Source: Thermodesulfobacteriota bacterium (GTDB lineage: Bacteria > Desulfobacterota_D > UBA1144 > Nemesobacterales > CSP1-2). From it: DNA of 64,000 nucleotides. The stretch's first letter is position 1. Every line of letters starts with the position of its first letter. Where the stretch lies: assembly GCA_035559815.1 (NCBI GenBank), contig DATMAT010000063.1, positions 78,343 through 142,342 on the forward strand, in the 5' to 3' direction. The notes beneath the pieces were generated by a model. That model did no database searches, was not told the origin of the DNA, and saw only the letters and a program-made list of their open reading frames with translations. A program made the position numbers and the translations under genes. Positions 1 through 8,301 of this stretch are shown piece by piece.

Positions 1-88
1 CAGCCAGCATTTCCTTGGTCGAATCGCACATGGCGATAATTTCTTCTTCTAGATTCTTAGAGATTTCCACTGAGACATTTGTGGACAT
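1..88 (-). CDS. Hypothetical protein, N-terminal 29 residues only (cut by window edge)
   Basis: Reading leftwards, an ATG at position 88 follows a good ribosome binding site (GGAGG, about 10 bases upstream) and stays open to the window edge. The visible peptide starts MSTNVSVEISKNLEEEIIAM and is acidic and probably helical. Too little is visible to name a family. The clear start signal and lack of stops are the only support. Confidence 0.5.
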   Translation of the reverse strand, partial: MSTNVSVEISKNLEEEIIAMCDSTKEMLA

Positions 89-207
89 AGAATTATTTGC
101 CTCCCCAATAAGGATTATAGCACCAAGATTATGCGTATGTAAATTTATTTTTTAGGTCGGAGGTGGTTGATCTTACGCCAGAATTGGTTTGATGCAACTC
201 TGGAAAT

Positions 208-1020
208 CTAGTACACCGATACCGCCGCATAGCCTACGACCCGGATGTAATCACCGCTAACATCCCCTGAAGTGGCGTGTTTTAAGAGTTCGGCATTACG
301 GGCACCAAGCTCTAGACATGCTAGAAGCATAACCGTTGCCGGAATGACGCCGCACATAGAAATGTTGTGCTTCGACGTGACGTCCAGTAGCCCTATAGGG
401 TCTAATGAGGTCATTTTACCTATCGCCATCAAGTCTTTTTTCTCGGTCACTGTCTGTTCCTCGTAATGGTTTAGGTCGGAGCTGGCTAATATTAGAACAT
501 CTTCTCCCAATTCTGTGACGGAATCGGAAATTACCCTGGCCATGGTTTCACATTCGCCATAGGTAAGGTGCATAAGCGTAATAGGGACAAAAATAAAATC
601 GTCTTTAAGATACTGAAGAAAAGGTAATTGAACTTCAATCGAGTGCTCAAAAAGATGAGCGTAGGTCTCCCTTTCTACAAACTGGTGTTTTGACTGAATA
701 AGAGAGCAAAGCTCGGAATCGACCTCTACGTCTCCAAGGGGTGTCTCCCAAAACCCATCCGGGAACATAGATATTCGAGCACCGTATCCGGTGTGATTGG
801 GAGAGAGGATGATGATTCTTCTGGGAATCTTTATTCGAGAATAAAGCTCTCCGGCGACGCTGCCAGAATACATATATCCGGCGTGTGGAGAGACTGCTCC
901 CAGGATTTTCTTCTTTTCTTCACCGGGTGAGTGTTTTACTAATTCGCCTAGCTCCTGGGTGAGTTCAGAGGGGTTTTCCTTGTAAAATCTTCCGGCTACG
1001 GCTGGTTTCCTCTTCACCAT
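208..1020 (-). CDS. amrB: AmmeMemoRadiSam system protein B (MEMO1 family)
   Basis: A 270-residue single-domain protein of the MEMO/AmmeMemoRadiSam-B family, which resembles class III extradiol dioxygenases. Family hallmarks are SPHAGYMYSG (His46), SPNHTGYG (His76), FEHSIEVQLPFLQ (around residue 125), SSDLNHYE (His185) and SMCGVIP (Cys223). These match the conserved His/Cys positions that line the metal site in human MEMO1. In bacteria the family is usually found with AMMECR1-domain and radical SAM proteins; neither is visible here. The biochemical role is not established. The gene is divergent from the CDF transporter, with only 74 bases between them. The family assignment is firm; the function is open. 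Confidence 0.9.
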   Translation of the reverse strand: MVKRKPAVAGRFYKENPSELTQELGELVKHSPGEEKKKILGAVSPHAGYMYSGSVAGELYSRIKIPRRIIILSPNHTGYGARISMFPDGFWETPLGDVEVDSELCSLIQSKHQFVERETYAHLFEHSIEVQLPFLQYLKDDFIFVPITLMHLTYGECETMARVISDSVTELGEDVLILASSDLNHYEEQTVTEKKDLMAIGKMTSLDPIGLLDVTSKHNISMCGVIPATVMLLACLELGARNAELLKHATSGDVSGDYIRVVGYAAVSVY

Positions 1021-1094
1021 TTTTACACCTCGCCCCGGTTATTATTTTCCAGTTAAAGATTGTAGCATAGACTTTTGACTCTTTTTTCCTGCGT

Positions 1095-2030
1095 ATGTAT
1101 TTTTTTAAGGAAGTGGCTGAAGAAACTGGTAACAGAGACGACGTTATTTCGGGCAAGGACTCCAGTGAAAAGAACACTCTGACCCTGGTGCTCTGCCTTA
1201 CCGCGGGCTTTATGCTGGTAGAGATTGCGGCCGGATTATATACCGGAAGTCTGGCCTTACTCTCCGATGCAGCACATATGTTCGTCGACGTTTTTGCTGT
1301 TTCTTTAGCGCTATTTGCCCTTTGGTTTTCTCTCAAGCCACCCACTTCTAAAAAAACCTTTGGGTTTTATAGAGCGGAGATACTGGCCGCCTTCCTGAAT
1401 AGCTTACTTCTATTTGCAATTTCTATAGGGATATTTATGGAGGCGTACGAACGGCTCAGAGAACCCAGTGAGGTGAAAAGCCTGGTAATGACCGTGGTTG
1501 CGGCTATCGGGCTCTCCGTAAACCTGGTCGGAGTTTTTCTTCTTTCTAAGTTTCAAGGGAAAAGCTTGAATGCCCGTGGGGTGTTTTTCCACGTCCTGAG
1601 CGATGCTCTCGGCTCAGTCGGGGCAATAATAGCAGGCTTAATAATGCTAAAGACCAAATGGTATTATGCCGACCCAATTACCAGTATTGTTATTTCTTTT
1701 TTGATATTGAGGGGTGCTTGGGGATTGTTTAGCGAATCTCTTCATATTCTTCTCGAAGGAACCCCTAAGGGAATTGACCTTAAGGCGGTTGAAAACGCTA
1801 TTTGCTCGCATAGCGGTGTTTTGAGCGTGCATGACCTTCATGCCTGGTCACTTACCCAGGGTTTTGAGGCACTGAGTGCACATCTGGTTATAGAGGATAT
1901 AAAACAAAGTGAGAGTCTCATCAAAGACATAAAGAGCCACTTGCATGATAAATTCAGGATTAACCATGTAACCCTTCAATTGGAGACCGGAGAGTGTGAG
2001 ACCGGGGAAAAGAACTGTTATGGGACATGA
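1095..2030 (+). CDS. Cation diffusion facilitator (CDF) metal efflux transporter
   Basis: A 311-residue inner-membrane CDF transporter, probably a Zn(II)/H+ antiporter of the ZitB/CzcD type. Six hydrophobic segments are visible. The metal site in TM2 reads SDAAHMFVD (His61, Asp65), and TM5 carries FHVLSDALGS, again His-x3-Asp, the arrangement typical of Zn-selective CDFs. The cytosolic C-terminal domain (from about residue 225) has the CDF end AVENAICSHSGVLSVHDLHAW. The long His-rich loop of some ZitB homologues is absent. No strong ribosome binding site precedes the ATG at 1095, so the exact N-terminus is uncertain. Substrate is inferred from motif only. Confidence 0.88.
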   Translation: MYFFKEVAEETGNRDDVISGKDSSEKNTLTLVLCLTAGFMLVEIAAGLYTGSLALLSDAAHMFVDVFAVSLALFALWFSLKPPTSKKTFGFYRAEILAAFLNSLLLFAISIGIFMEAYERLREPSEVKSLVMTVVAAIGLSVNLVGVFLLSKFQGKSLNARGVFFHVLSDALGSVGAIIAGLIMLKTKWYYADPITSIVISFLILRGAWGLFSESLHILLEGTPKGIDLKAVENAICSHSGVLSVHDLHAWSLTQGFEALSAHLVIEDIKQSESLIKDIKSHLHDKFRINHVTLQLETGECETGEKNCYGT

Positions 2031-2045
2031 AAATCATTATAGCTT

Positions 2046-2077
2046 TTGTGGTGGACGCATAAATGCGTACTCACGGT
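2046..2077. repeat. Short palindromic intergenic repeat, family F, copy 1
   Basis: The core GGACGCATAAATGCGTAC is a near-perfect dyad just after the CDF stop. Related copies occur at 6209-6242 (GTGGACGCATACATGCGTTC) and, split by another repeat, at 28094-28172. It lies between convergent genes and could act as a bidirectional transcription-stop hairpin, although no T-run follows. Confidence 0.55.
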
Positions 2078-2164
2078 TTGTTATGTTTTTATCATCGATA
2101 GCTGGTACAAGTTAGATTTAGGGACAGTTAGCGAAATGCTCTTTATGAGTAGATAACTACCGGA

Positions 2165-3409
2165 CTAAGCCTCTTCCGATTCCCTGATAAGCTCCTTTGC
2201 GTATTTCTTCATATCCTCGGATATGTTTTTAAGCTCCGGTTTGGACCGGATGTATCTATCTAGTGCATCCATTACGTCTGTCGTTCTTGATAGCTCTGAC
2301 TGTCTAATGACCCTCTCCGGCTTCTCGAAGATTTTTTCTATCTTAACCGAGTAGGCTTCAGAAAGTGCTTCCCTGATCATCTTTTCGTTGATCCTGTCCT
2401 CAGGCCTTGATACTACACACCTCACCCTTATTACGGCGTCTTTGATGTCCTCTCTTGGCAGATGTTCCAGTACCTTGGCTTCGTCCATGTTTTCCACTTT
2501 TCCCTTGACTTCCACGGTGAGGAATCTTCTTGCCGGGGTTTCCACGAATTTAAAATCGCATCTCCAGCCGTTTTCATCTTTGAATATCTCGCCCAACACA
2601 AACCCCTTTTTTTCCTTCTCCTCTGTAAAATCGATTCTCTCTATGCTTCCGGAATAGACAACCGGAGGGGTGCTATTTTCATTCAAATTCTGAAATTTGT
2701 GGATGTGTCCTAATGCCGCGTAGCTGAATACTGGGTTAGCCAGTTCCGTCCGGGGGATCGAGGGCTCAGAGATAAGAAGCGTAGTAATTTCCGTCCCGGA
2801 GAGTTGAGCGTCTCTCACGGCCACATGGCCTAGAAATACAGTCGGAAGAGATTGGTCTAACCTATTAACAAAATCCCTGATTATGTTGATGAGTCTTTTT
2901 TCTATCTCTACCTGAAGGGCTTCCGGAGATAGGGATTTATATTCTTCTTTGGCAAGCAAAGTGCTCCTCCCGGCCCAGGGCAAGCATGCGACTTGAAGCC
3001 TTCCCTCCTTGATCGGAACGAACAAAATATCCGGCTTTCTAGCGACGTAAACGCCGTCGAGATTGATAGCCGGGAATATTTCTACTGCTGAAGTTTTTCC
3101 AAGAATAGCCGGGTAATCATGGTTGCCCAGCACTATTACCACTTTCGCCTCAATTTCGGAAACGAGCCTGACAATTCTTTTGGCGAACTCCGTTTCCTCA
3201 GTTGGATGAGGGTTTTCTCTGTGGAAAACATCCCCGGCTATCAAAACTAAATCGACGGACTCCCTGATTGCAGCATCAACGACAAAATCTAAAGAACGGA
3301 GCACATCTTCAAAGCGGGTGTTCCATCCTGTAGCGGGATTGAGCCTTCCATGGGTCTCGATTCCGATATGGATGTCGGAGAGATGGATGAACTTGAGAGC
3401 GTTTCTCAA
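2165..3409 (-). CDS. sbcD: SbcD/Mre11-type DNA repair exonuclease
   Basis: A 414-residue calcineurin-like phosphoesterase of the SbcD/Mre11 family, the nuclease subunit that with SbcC processes DNA ends and hairpins. Metal-binding motifs appear in order: SDIHIG (Asp12, His14), LIAGDVFH, VLGNHDYP, FLGHVAV and AALGHIHK. The C-terminal capping domain runs from about residue 280 to the end. The family needs an SbcC ATPase partner, but none is next to it. The neighbouring aminotransferase is on the same strand but separated by a repeat element, so no operon is implied. The start, MRNALKFIHL, matches normal family length. Confidence 0.9.
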   Translation of the reverse strand: MRNALKFIHLSDIHIGIETHGRLNPATGWNTRFEDVLRSLDFVVDAAIRESVDLVLIAGDVFHRENPHPTEETEFAKRIVRLVSEIEAKVVIVLGNHDYPAILGKTSAVEIFPAINLDGVYVARKPDILFVPIKEGRLQVACLPWAGRSTLLAKEEYKSLSPEALQVEIEKRLINIIRDFVNRLDQSLPTVFLGHVAVRDAQLSGTEITTLLISEPSIPRTELANPVFSYAALGHIHKFQNLNENSTPPVVYSGSIERIDFTEEKEKKGFVLGEIFKDENGWRCDFKFVETPARRFLTVEVKGKVENMDEAKVLEHLPREDIKDAVIRVRCVVSRPEDRINEKMIREALSEAYSVKIEKIFEKPERVIRQSELSRTTDVMDALDRYIRSKPELKNISEDMKKYAKELIRESEEA

Positions 3410-3420
3410 TTTTGTAAGTA

Positions 3421-3560
3421 TTTAGCCACTAATGAACACGAATTTATCGGGATAAAACAATACAAGATGCATGATACAGGATGCAAGGTGAATCATGAAT
3501 CATGCATCTTGTATCCCATTTATTTTCATTCGCATCTATTAGTGTCAATTCGTGGCTGAA
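3421..3560. repeat. Composite inverted-repeat element (family D ends, family E core), copy 1
   Basis: The outer ends are inverted copies: AGCCACTAATGAACACGAAT at 3424-3443 and, on the other side, TCAATTCGTGGCT ending at 3557. The interior carries repeated ATGCATGATACAGGATGCAA-like units (family E, also at 30378-30460). Further family D elements are at 4738-4926 and 32953-33168. The element separates sbcD from the aminotransferase. No transposase is present; it looks like a non-coding dispersed element. Confidence 0.75.
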
Positions 3561-3571
3561 TAACTGGGGAA

Positions 3572-4711
3572 TTATTCCGCTCCCAGGACCTCCGACGCCT
3601 TTCTCGACCCGGCGCCGAAATCGAATTTGTATCCCAAGTCCTTGAGGACACACTCGACTGCGGAGATAACGGCGATTATGTCGGCCCTGTCTATGAACCC
3701 CATGTGAGAGATCCTGAATATCTTTCCCTTGGCCTGGTCCTGGCCGCCGGCAACGGTCATCCCGAATCGGTCTCTTAATCCGCTTATAATCTTTCCCGCG
3801 CCTATGTCCGGAGGCGACAAGGCAACGGTTAGAGCGGTGCTGGGAGAGCGCTTAGCGTATAGCTCGAGGCCTATTGCTTCTATCGCTTCCCTAGTTCCTT
3901 GAGCGAGCAGCGCATGCCGCTTGTGCAATTTCTCAAGACCCTCTTCTTTAAACCTTCTCAGCACTTCGGCTAGACCGATTATAAGGGTTATGGCTGGTGT
4001 CCATGGAACGGTATTATCTTTTGCATCCTTAAGATACCTTTTGAAATCAAAATAAAACTTGGGAAGGTTTGATCTCTCTCTAAACTTCCACGCCTTCTCG
4101 CTCATGGCTGCAAATGCCAGTCCCGGAGGCAGCATAAAGGCCTTTTGGGAACCGGCTACGAGAACGTCTATTCCCCATTCATCAAACGGAAGCGGAAAGA
4201 CGCCGACAGCGGTAATACCGTCAACTATCAGTACTACATCGTCTCTTTTCCTGGTAATATGGGCAATTTCCCTGGTAGGGTGCATTACGCCGGTCGATGT
4301 CTCGCTCGCTTGAATGAGCACCGCTCTGATTGAGGCGTCCTTTGCCAGAATATCTTCAATCAGGTTGGGGTCAACTGCCTCTCCCCACTCCACTTTTATC
4401 TCTTCAACCTGGACGCCGAATGCTTGACAGATTTTGCCCCATCTTTCGCCGAACTTGCCGCCATTCACGACCAGTGCCTTGTCTCCACGGGATAGGGTAT
4501 TTGCTACCGCACCTTCCATAGCTCCTGTACCAGAGGAGGCGAGAACGAAGACCTCTTCCTTTGTCCCGAATACGTACTTTAGCCCTTCTCTAACTTCGGC
4601 GAATAGCCGCTCAAACTCGGCAGTTCTATGGTGTATTATTGGCCTGGCCATCTCCAGGAGTATTTCGTCAGGAACCGGCACTGGACCGGGTGTAAATAGA
4701 TACTTTTTCAC
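3572..4711 (-). CDS. Alanine--glyoxylate / serine--pyruvate class V aminotransferase
   Basis: A 379-residue PLP enzyme of the class V aminotransferase group that includes serine-glyoxylate and alanine-glyoxylate aminotransferases and the small subunit of soluble hydrogenase. It starts with the characteristic MKKYLFTPGPVPVPDEIL. LASSGTGAMEGAV (around residue 60) is the cofactor phosphate region. LIVDGITAVG supplies the Asp that pairs with the pyridine nitrogen, and LVAGSQKAFMLPPG supplies the Schiff-base Lys190. Preferred substrates cannot be decided from sequence; glyoxylate or pyruvate amination is the likely role. The length is normal for the family. It stands alone between two repeat elements. 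Confidence 0.85.
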   Translation of the reverse strand: MKKYLFTPGPVPVPDEILLEMARPIIHHRTAEFERLFAEVREGLKYVFGTKEEVFVLASSGTGAMEGAVANTLSRGDKALVVNGGKFGERWGKICQAFGVQVEEIKVEWGEAVDPNLIEDILAKDASIRAVLIQASETSTGVMHPTREIAHITRKRDDVVLIVDGITAVGVFPLPFDEWGIDVLVAGSQKAFMLPPGLAFAAMSEKAWKFRERSNLPKFYFDFKRYLKDAKDNTVPWTPAITLIIGLAEVLRRFKEEGLEKLHKRHALLAQGTREAIEAIGLELYAKRSPSTALTVALSPPDIGAGKIISGLRDRFGMTVAGGQDQAKGKIFRISHMGFIDRADIIAVISAVECVLKDLGYKFDFGAGSRKASEVLGAE

Positions 4712-4737
4712 TTCAATTCTCCCTTTGTATTAATAAT

Positions 4738-4926
4738 TTAGCCACAGATGAACACGGATTTACACGAATAATCCTTATTGTTTGGATGTATGTGGGGAGT
4801 TACACGCTTATACGCCCATACTTCCCATACGTACATGTAATTGATCTCTTCATTCGTGCCTATTTATTTCCATTTCATCCACACTGCGGATGAAATACTG
4901 CGCGTGTCAATTTGTGGCTGAATAAT
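4738..4926. repeat. Family D inverted-repeat element, copy 2
   Basis: The ends read TTTAGCCACAGATGAACACG and, inverted, GTGTCAATTTGTGGCTGAAT. Inside, positions 4851-4900 (50 bases) are identical to 33089-33138 in the copy within the ATP synthase operon. That block includes the small dyad TTCATCC-N7-GGATGAA. The element fills most of the 315-base gap before prfB. Confidence 0.8.
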
Positions 4927-4967
4927 GACAAAAACACTACCCAAAACTCTGGATAATTCAACTTGGT

Positions 4968-4996
4968 TTGCTTTTGTCGGTTTTGAACCTTATATT
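4968..4996 (+). promoter_or_regulatory. Candidate sigma-70 promoter for prfB
   Basis: TTGCTT (4968-4973), a 17-base spacer, then TATATT (4991-4996). This lies about 30 bases before the prfB ATG, just after the repeat element. The -10 fits well and the -35 weakly. Confidence 0.4.
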
Positions 4997-5026
4997 ATTT
5001 TTAACCGAATTGGAGGGCCTAACTCA

Positions 5027-6149
5027 ATGTTTGGAGAGAATAAAGAAAAGATACAGGACCTGAAGAAGAGACTAAGAATCCTTGGAGACTTTCTTTGACC
5101 TGCCTAAGAAGAGGTCACGCCTGGAAGAATTAGACACTATCATAGGTAAGCCCGATTTCTGGGACGACAACGAAAGGGCTCAGCAGTTATTAAAAGAGCA
5201 GTCCCAGACAAGAGCTTCTATAGACGAATGGGAAAAGTTATACCGAGACCTCGAAGATACCGAGGTGTTGGCGGAGCTTTCGCTGGAAGAAGAAGACGAA
5301 GAGACGGCCAAAGAGGCCCAGGCAAAGATAGCAGAGATCGAGGGGAAGGTAGAGAGTCTTGAATTCAAGAGGATACTGGGAGAGCCGGATGACGGGAGGA
5401 ACGCTATAGTATCGATCAACGCCGGGGCCGGGGGAACCGAGGCTCAGGATTGGGCGGAGATGCTACTCCGGATGTATCTCCGTTATGGGGAGAGAAATGG
5501 ATTTGAAATAGAAATGCTCGACCATCAACCCGGCGAAGAGGCCGGAATAAAAAGCGCCACCTTCTTTGTCAAAGGCCCCTATGCCTATGGCTATCTGAAG
5601 GCGGAAAGCGGGGTACATCGCCTGGTCCGCATTTCTCCCTTTGATGCCAACAAGAGGAGGCACACCTCGTTTGCTTCTGTGTTTGTTTCTCCGGAGATAG
5701 ACGAGGATATCCAGGTTGAAATTGACGAAAAGGATTTAAGGGTTGACACCTTTCGCGCAGGCGGCAAGGGCGGTCAGCACGTCAATAAAACCGACTCCGC
5801 TGTGAGGATAACCCATATCCCTACGGGGATAGTGGTAAGCTGCCAGAACGAGCGCTCCCAGCATCAAAACCGCGCCGTCGCCATGAAGGTGCTTAGAGCC
5901 AGGCTTTACGAGCTGGAGAAGGAGAAGCAAAAGGAAAAGATCGAGGAGCTTCAATCGGCCAAGAAGGAGATAGGGTGGGGGAGCCAGATTCGCTCCTATG
6001 TGCTTCATCCATACAGGATGATTAAGGATCACAGGACCGAATACCAGACGGGAAACGTAGAATCCGTCCTCGACGGCGACCTGAGCGAATTCATAAAGAG
6101 TTATCTCCTCTATTCCGCAGGAGATAAAACAAAGCCCAGTTCCAATTAA
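5027..6149 (+). CDS. prfB: Peptide chain release factor 2, expressed through a programmed +1 frameshift
   Basis: RF2 recognises UGA and UAA stop codons and triggers peptide release. The gene starts at ATG 5027 (GGAGG upstream). After 23 codons it meets an in-frame TGA in the sequence CTT-TGA-C (5093-5099), and continues in the +1 frame to the stop at 6149. The joined product is 373 residues. With this join the SPF stop-codon tripeptide falls at residues 203-205 and the GGQ catalytic motif at 248-250, almost the same as E. coli RF2 (205-207, 250-252). Starting at the TTG at 5082 in the downstream frame would lose the first 18 residues. The N-terminal helical domain is followed by RISPFDANKRRHTS and RAGGKGGQHVNKTD. 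Confidence 0.93.
5084..5099 (+). promoter_or_regulatory. Programmed +1 frameshift site of prfB
   Basis: GGAG (5084-5087) is a Shine-Dalgarno-like stimulator 5 bases ahead of the slippery CTT codon, followed by TGA and C. At low RF2 levels ribosomes pause at the poor UGA-C stop and slip forward one base, giving autoregulation. The CUU-UGA-C core is canonical. The stimulator is shorter and farther away than the E. coli AGGGGG. Confidence 0.9.
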
Positions 6150-6208
6150 TCTCTTCTGTAATATTGAGAGTGAGCATTTATTTAATTCCGCATTGTCTAT
6201 CCAGATTA

Positions 6209-6242
6209 TTGTAGTGGACGCATACATGCGTTCCTCATACTA
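6209..6242. repeat. Palindromic intergenic repeat, family F, copy 2
   Basis: GTAGTGGACGCATACATGCG followed by TTCCTCA forms a dyad around the AC centre (GGACGCAT/ATGCGTTC). It lies 60 bases after the prfB stop. It closely matches the copies at 2046-2077 and 28094-28172. Confidence 0.6.
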
Positions 6243-6425
6243 ACTCGATGAGTGCAAGCCAAGAAAGTCGAGCATATGTTTATCAACCTGTACTTTAAAC
6301 GTAATTTATGTCCTTTAATACTGTAGAGACATGCCACGGCCTGTCTCTAAAAATTGGACCAAATGTTTATAGCATATGAAACAGTTCAAATAACCGATGC
6401 AAAGACCAATAACCTAAACGTCTAA

Positions 6426-6716
6426 AAATGAGATTGCTGCGGTCGTGGAATTTATTCCTACGCTCCGCTCAGGACAGGCTCTGAGCTTGCAGAAGGACAC
6501 CCTCGCAATGACGGGTAGGGCGAATATGAACTCTCACCAGGCACTGCTTATCATGCTCGTCATTGCCAGCCGCCTTCTTTTGGCGGCGTGGCAATCTCAT
6601 ATTTAGATTCCTTCGGTTCTACCCCTGCCCCCCCAAATCAATATCCCAAATCCCCGCGAAGCAGTCTCTATATTCTGACGGTTTTAATTCGTGTCCACTC
6701 GTGTCTATTAGAGTTA
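6426..6716. repeat. Dispersed intergenic repeat cluster (family A) with a family D fragment
   Basis: This covers much of the 669-base gene-free stretch between prfB and nadK. It begins GAGATTGCTGCGGTCGTGGA, has CTCGCAATGACGGG and the inverse CGTCATTGCCAGC near its middle, and ends GCGAAGCAGTCTC. This is the arrangement seen again at 42022-42345. A short TTCGTGTCCACTCGTGTC fragment at about 6689-6708 resembles family D ends. No credible reading frame occupies the gap; open frames here are repeat-derived. Confidence 0.65.
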
Positions 6717-6731
6717 AGCTCCCTTCTTTAA

Positions 6732-6759
6732 TTGGATTCTTTAACAACCGAGGTATATT
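6732..6759 (+). promoter_or_regulatory. Candidate sigma-70 promoter for nadK
   Basis: TTGGAT (6732-6737), a 16-base spacer, then TATATT (6754-6759). This leaves a leader of roughly 50 bases before the nadK start at 6819. Match quality is moderate. Confidence 0.4.
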
Positions 6760-6818
6760 ATATCCAGGCCTAACCCGGAAAGCCGTAAAGTGGCCAGTCG
6801 GCATGGAGGCAAAAAGCA

Positions 6819-7688
6819 TTGAAAGTCGGCATCATAGGAAAGACCAATATAAGGAGGGTCTTCGAGCTTACTAGAGAGCTATGCGGCTGGCTTAAAGAGA
6901 GAAAGATCCAAGTTTATGTCGAAGAAGAGCTAGGCAGGGGTATAGGGCATCCTGATTCCGTTCCCAGCGCCGAACTGCCTGAATTTGTTGATGTAATTCT
7001 GGTATTCGGTGGAGACGGCACATTCCTTCGGGTCGCCCGCCTTGTTTGTAGATACGACATCCCGATATTAGGTGTGAATCTGGGCGGGTTAGGATTTCTC
7101 ACCGAGCTTACAATGGACGAGCTTTATCCCATGATGGAGCGTATTATTTCTGGAGACTATAACGTTGAAAAAAGGGATATGCTCAATGCCACGATTCACC
7201 GGGGAACCGATAGAATGGGGGACTATATCGTACTCAACGACATTGTGGTGAACAAGGGAGCAGTTGCCCGGATAGTCGACCTGGCCATATACATAAACGA
7301 TTCTCACATAACTACCTTCAGAGCGGATGGCTTAATCCTGGCCACTCCTACAGGTTCTACGGCTTACTCGCTCTCTGCGGGAGGCCCCATTGTTTACCCG
7401 ACCCTGCCTCTTACGATAATTACTCCTATATGCCCTCACACCCTTTCCAACCGTCCCCTGGTTGTTTCGAGCGAGACCACCATAAGGGTCAAAGTTCTGA
7501 CCGATACCCACGATGTTTACCTTACTCTCGACGGACAGGTGGGGGTTAACTTGAAGATGGGGGATGTGATTGAGCTTAAAAAAGCTGATACTACGGTGAA
7601 GTTAATCAAGTCTCCTTTCCGGGATTACTTTACCATCCTCAAGACCAAACTTCTCTGGGGAGAGAGATATGCCAAGGTCGAAGGATGA
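6819..7688 (+). CDS. nadK: NAD kinase
   Basis: A 289-residue cytosolic enzyme that phosphorylates NAD to NADP. The signature GGDGTFLR lies at residues 64-71 (catalytic Asp66). It is followed by GVNLGGLGFLTE, LNDIVVNKG and the second conserved region GLILATPTGSTAYSLSAGGP. The start codon is TTG at 6819, 9 bases after a strong GGAGG, giving MKVGIIGKTN. The upstream ATG at 6803 is out of frame and overlaps that site. The 3' end overlaps the next gene by 20 bases, so the two are probably translationally coupled. Confidence 0.95.
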   Translation: MKVGIIGKTNIRRVFELTRELCGWLKERKIQVYVEEELGRGIGHPDSVPSAELPEFVDVILVFGGDGTFLRVARLVCRYDIPILGVNLGGLGFLTELTMDELYPMMERIISGDYNVEKRDMLNATIHRGTDRMGDYIVLNDIVVNKGAVARIVDLAIYINDSHITTFRADGLILATPTGSTAYSLSAGGPIVYPTLPLTIITPICPHTLSNRPLVVSSETTIRVKVLTDTHDVYLTLDGQVGVNLKMGDVIELKKADTTVKLIKSPFRDYFTILKTKLLWGERYAKVEG

Positions 7689-8037
7689 GCAATTTCTTCA
7701 CGACTGGGTTATTAATAAGGTCAAGGAAAAGTACTCGAAGCTTTACAAAGAGGTGCAAACAAATCCGGGAGAGGATAAGAATTATGAATTCAAGGGATCT
7801 TATCCTGATGTAGTATTTGTCAATTACGGCCAGGTTGTATTGATAGCCGAAGTAGAGACTGAGAATACGATCAATGAAGAAGAGGTCAATGAGTGGAAAG
7901 AGCTATCTAGTCTCGGAGTTCAGCTTGTGCTTCTAGTCCCTAAAGAATTACAGAATACGGCTCGGGATATATGCTGGAAGAACGGAATTGCCGCTAAGGT
8001 GAAAATTGGCTTCTTTGATGTGATGTTGAATGTTTAG
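7669..8037 (+). CDS. Small PD-(D/E)XK nuclease-like protein
   Basis: A 122-residue protein not recognised as a named family. The middle reads YPDVVF (Pro46-Asp47) followed, after a short turn, by LIAEVETE (Glu61, Glu63), with beta-strand-like flanks. This is the layout of a PD-(D/E)XK nuclease fold with E-x-E where E-x-K is commoner. A following helix (EEVNEWKELSSLG) and strand (VQLVLLVP) also fit that fold. The gene starts inside the last 20 bases of nadK. Nuclease activity is inference only. It could be an inactive relative or a nucleic-acid-binding protein. Confidence 0.6.
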   Translation: MPRSKDEQFLHDWVINKVKEKYSKLYKEVQTNPGEDKNYEFKGSYPDVVFVNYGQVVLIAEVETENTINEEEVNEWKELSSLGVQLVLLVPKELQNTARDICWKNGIAAKVKIGFFDVMLNV

Positions 8038-8069
8038 AGATAATATCGGATTTAACCGTACATCTTTCC

Positions 8070-8262
8070 GTAATTGTCATTGGAGCGGCTTGTCCGGCGT
8101 AGCCTTTGGCAAAGCCAGAAGCACGGCAATCTCGTCTTTCTCTTTTCTGTCATTCCCTTTCCCCGGTTAAACCGTGGGATCAGCCGGGAATCCAGCCCTT
8201 ACTTATTTTGATTTAAAGATATGGATTCCCGCTTACGCGGGAAGACAACAATATGACAGGTT
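8070..8262. repeat. Dispersed repeat remnants (family B dyad) between the nuclease-like gene and fmt
   Basis: This fills most of the 264-base gap. It carries TGTCATTCC at about 8148, GGGAATCCAG at about 8189, and the inverse TGGATTCCCGCTTACGCGGG at 8221-8240. These are inverted-repeat units of a type common in delta-proteobacterial-like genomes. An upstream part contains ATTGTCATTGGAGCGGC-like family A sequence. No gene is seen. Confidence 0.55.
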
Positions 8263-8301
8263 GCCACGGTCGATTCTCTCCCTTGCGGTTGACAGCTAAT
8301 C

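Noticed and set aside
3421..3560. CRISPR-like array from regular-looking ATGCATGAT units
   Set aside because: Units are irregular, partly inverted, lack unique spacers of constant length, and no cas genes are present.
5082..6149. prfB starting at TTG 5082 in the downstream frame
   Set aside because: It would remove the N-terminus and displace SPF and GGQ relative to the family. ATG 5027 with the CTT-TGA-C shift explains everything.
6563..6874. Open frame of about 100 codons upstream of nadK
   Set aside because: Made of repeat sequence plus the nadK promoter region, with no ribosome binding site or protein-like pattern.
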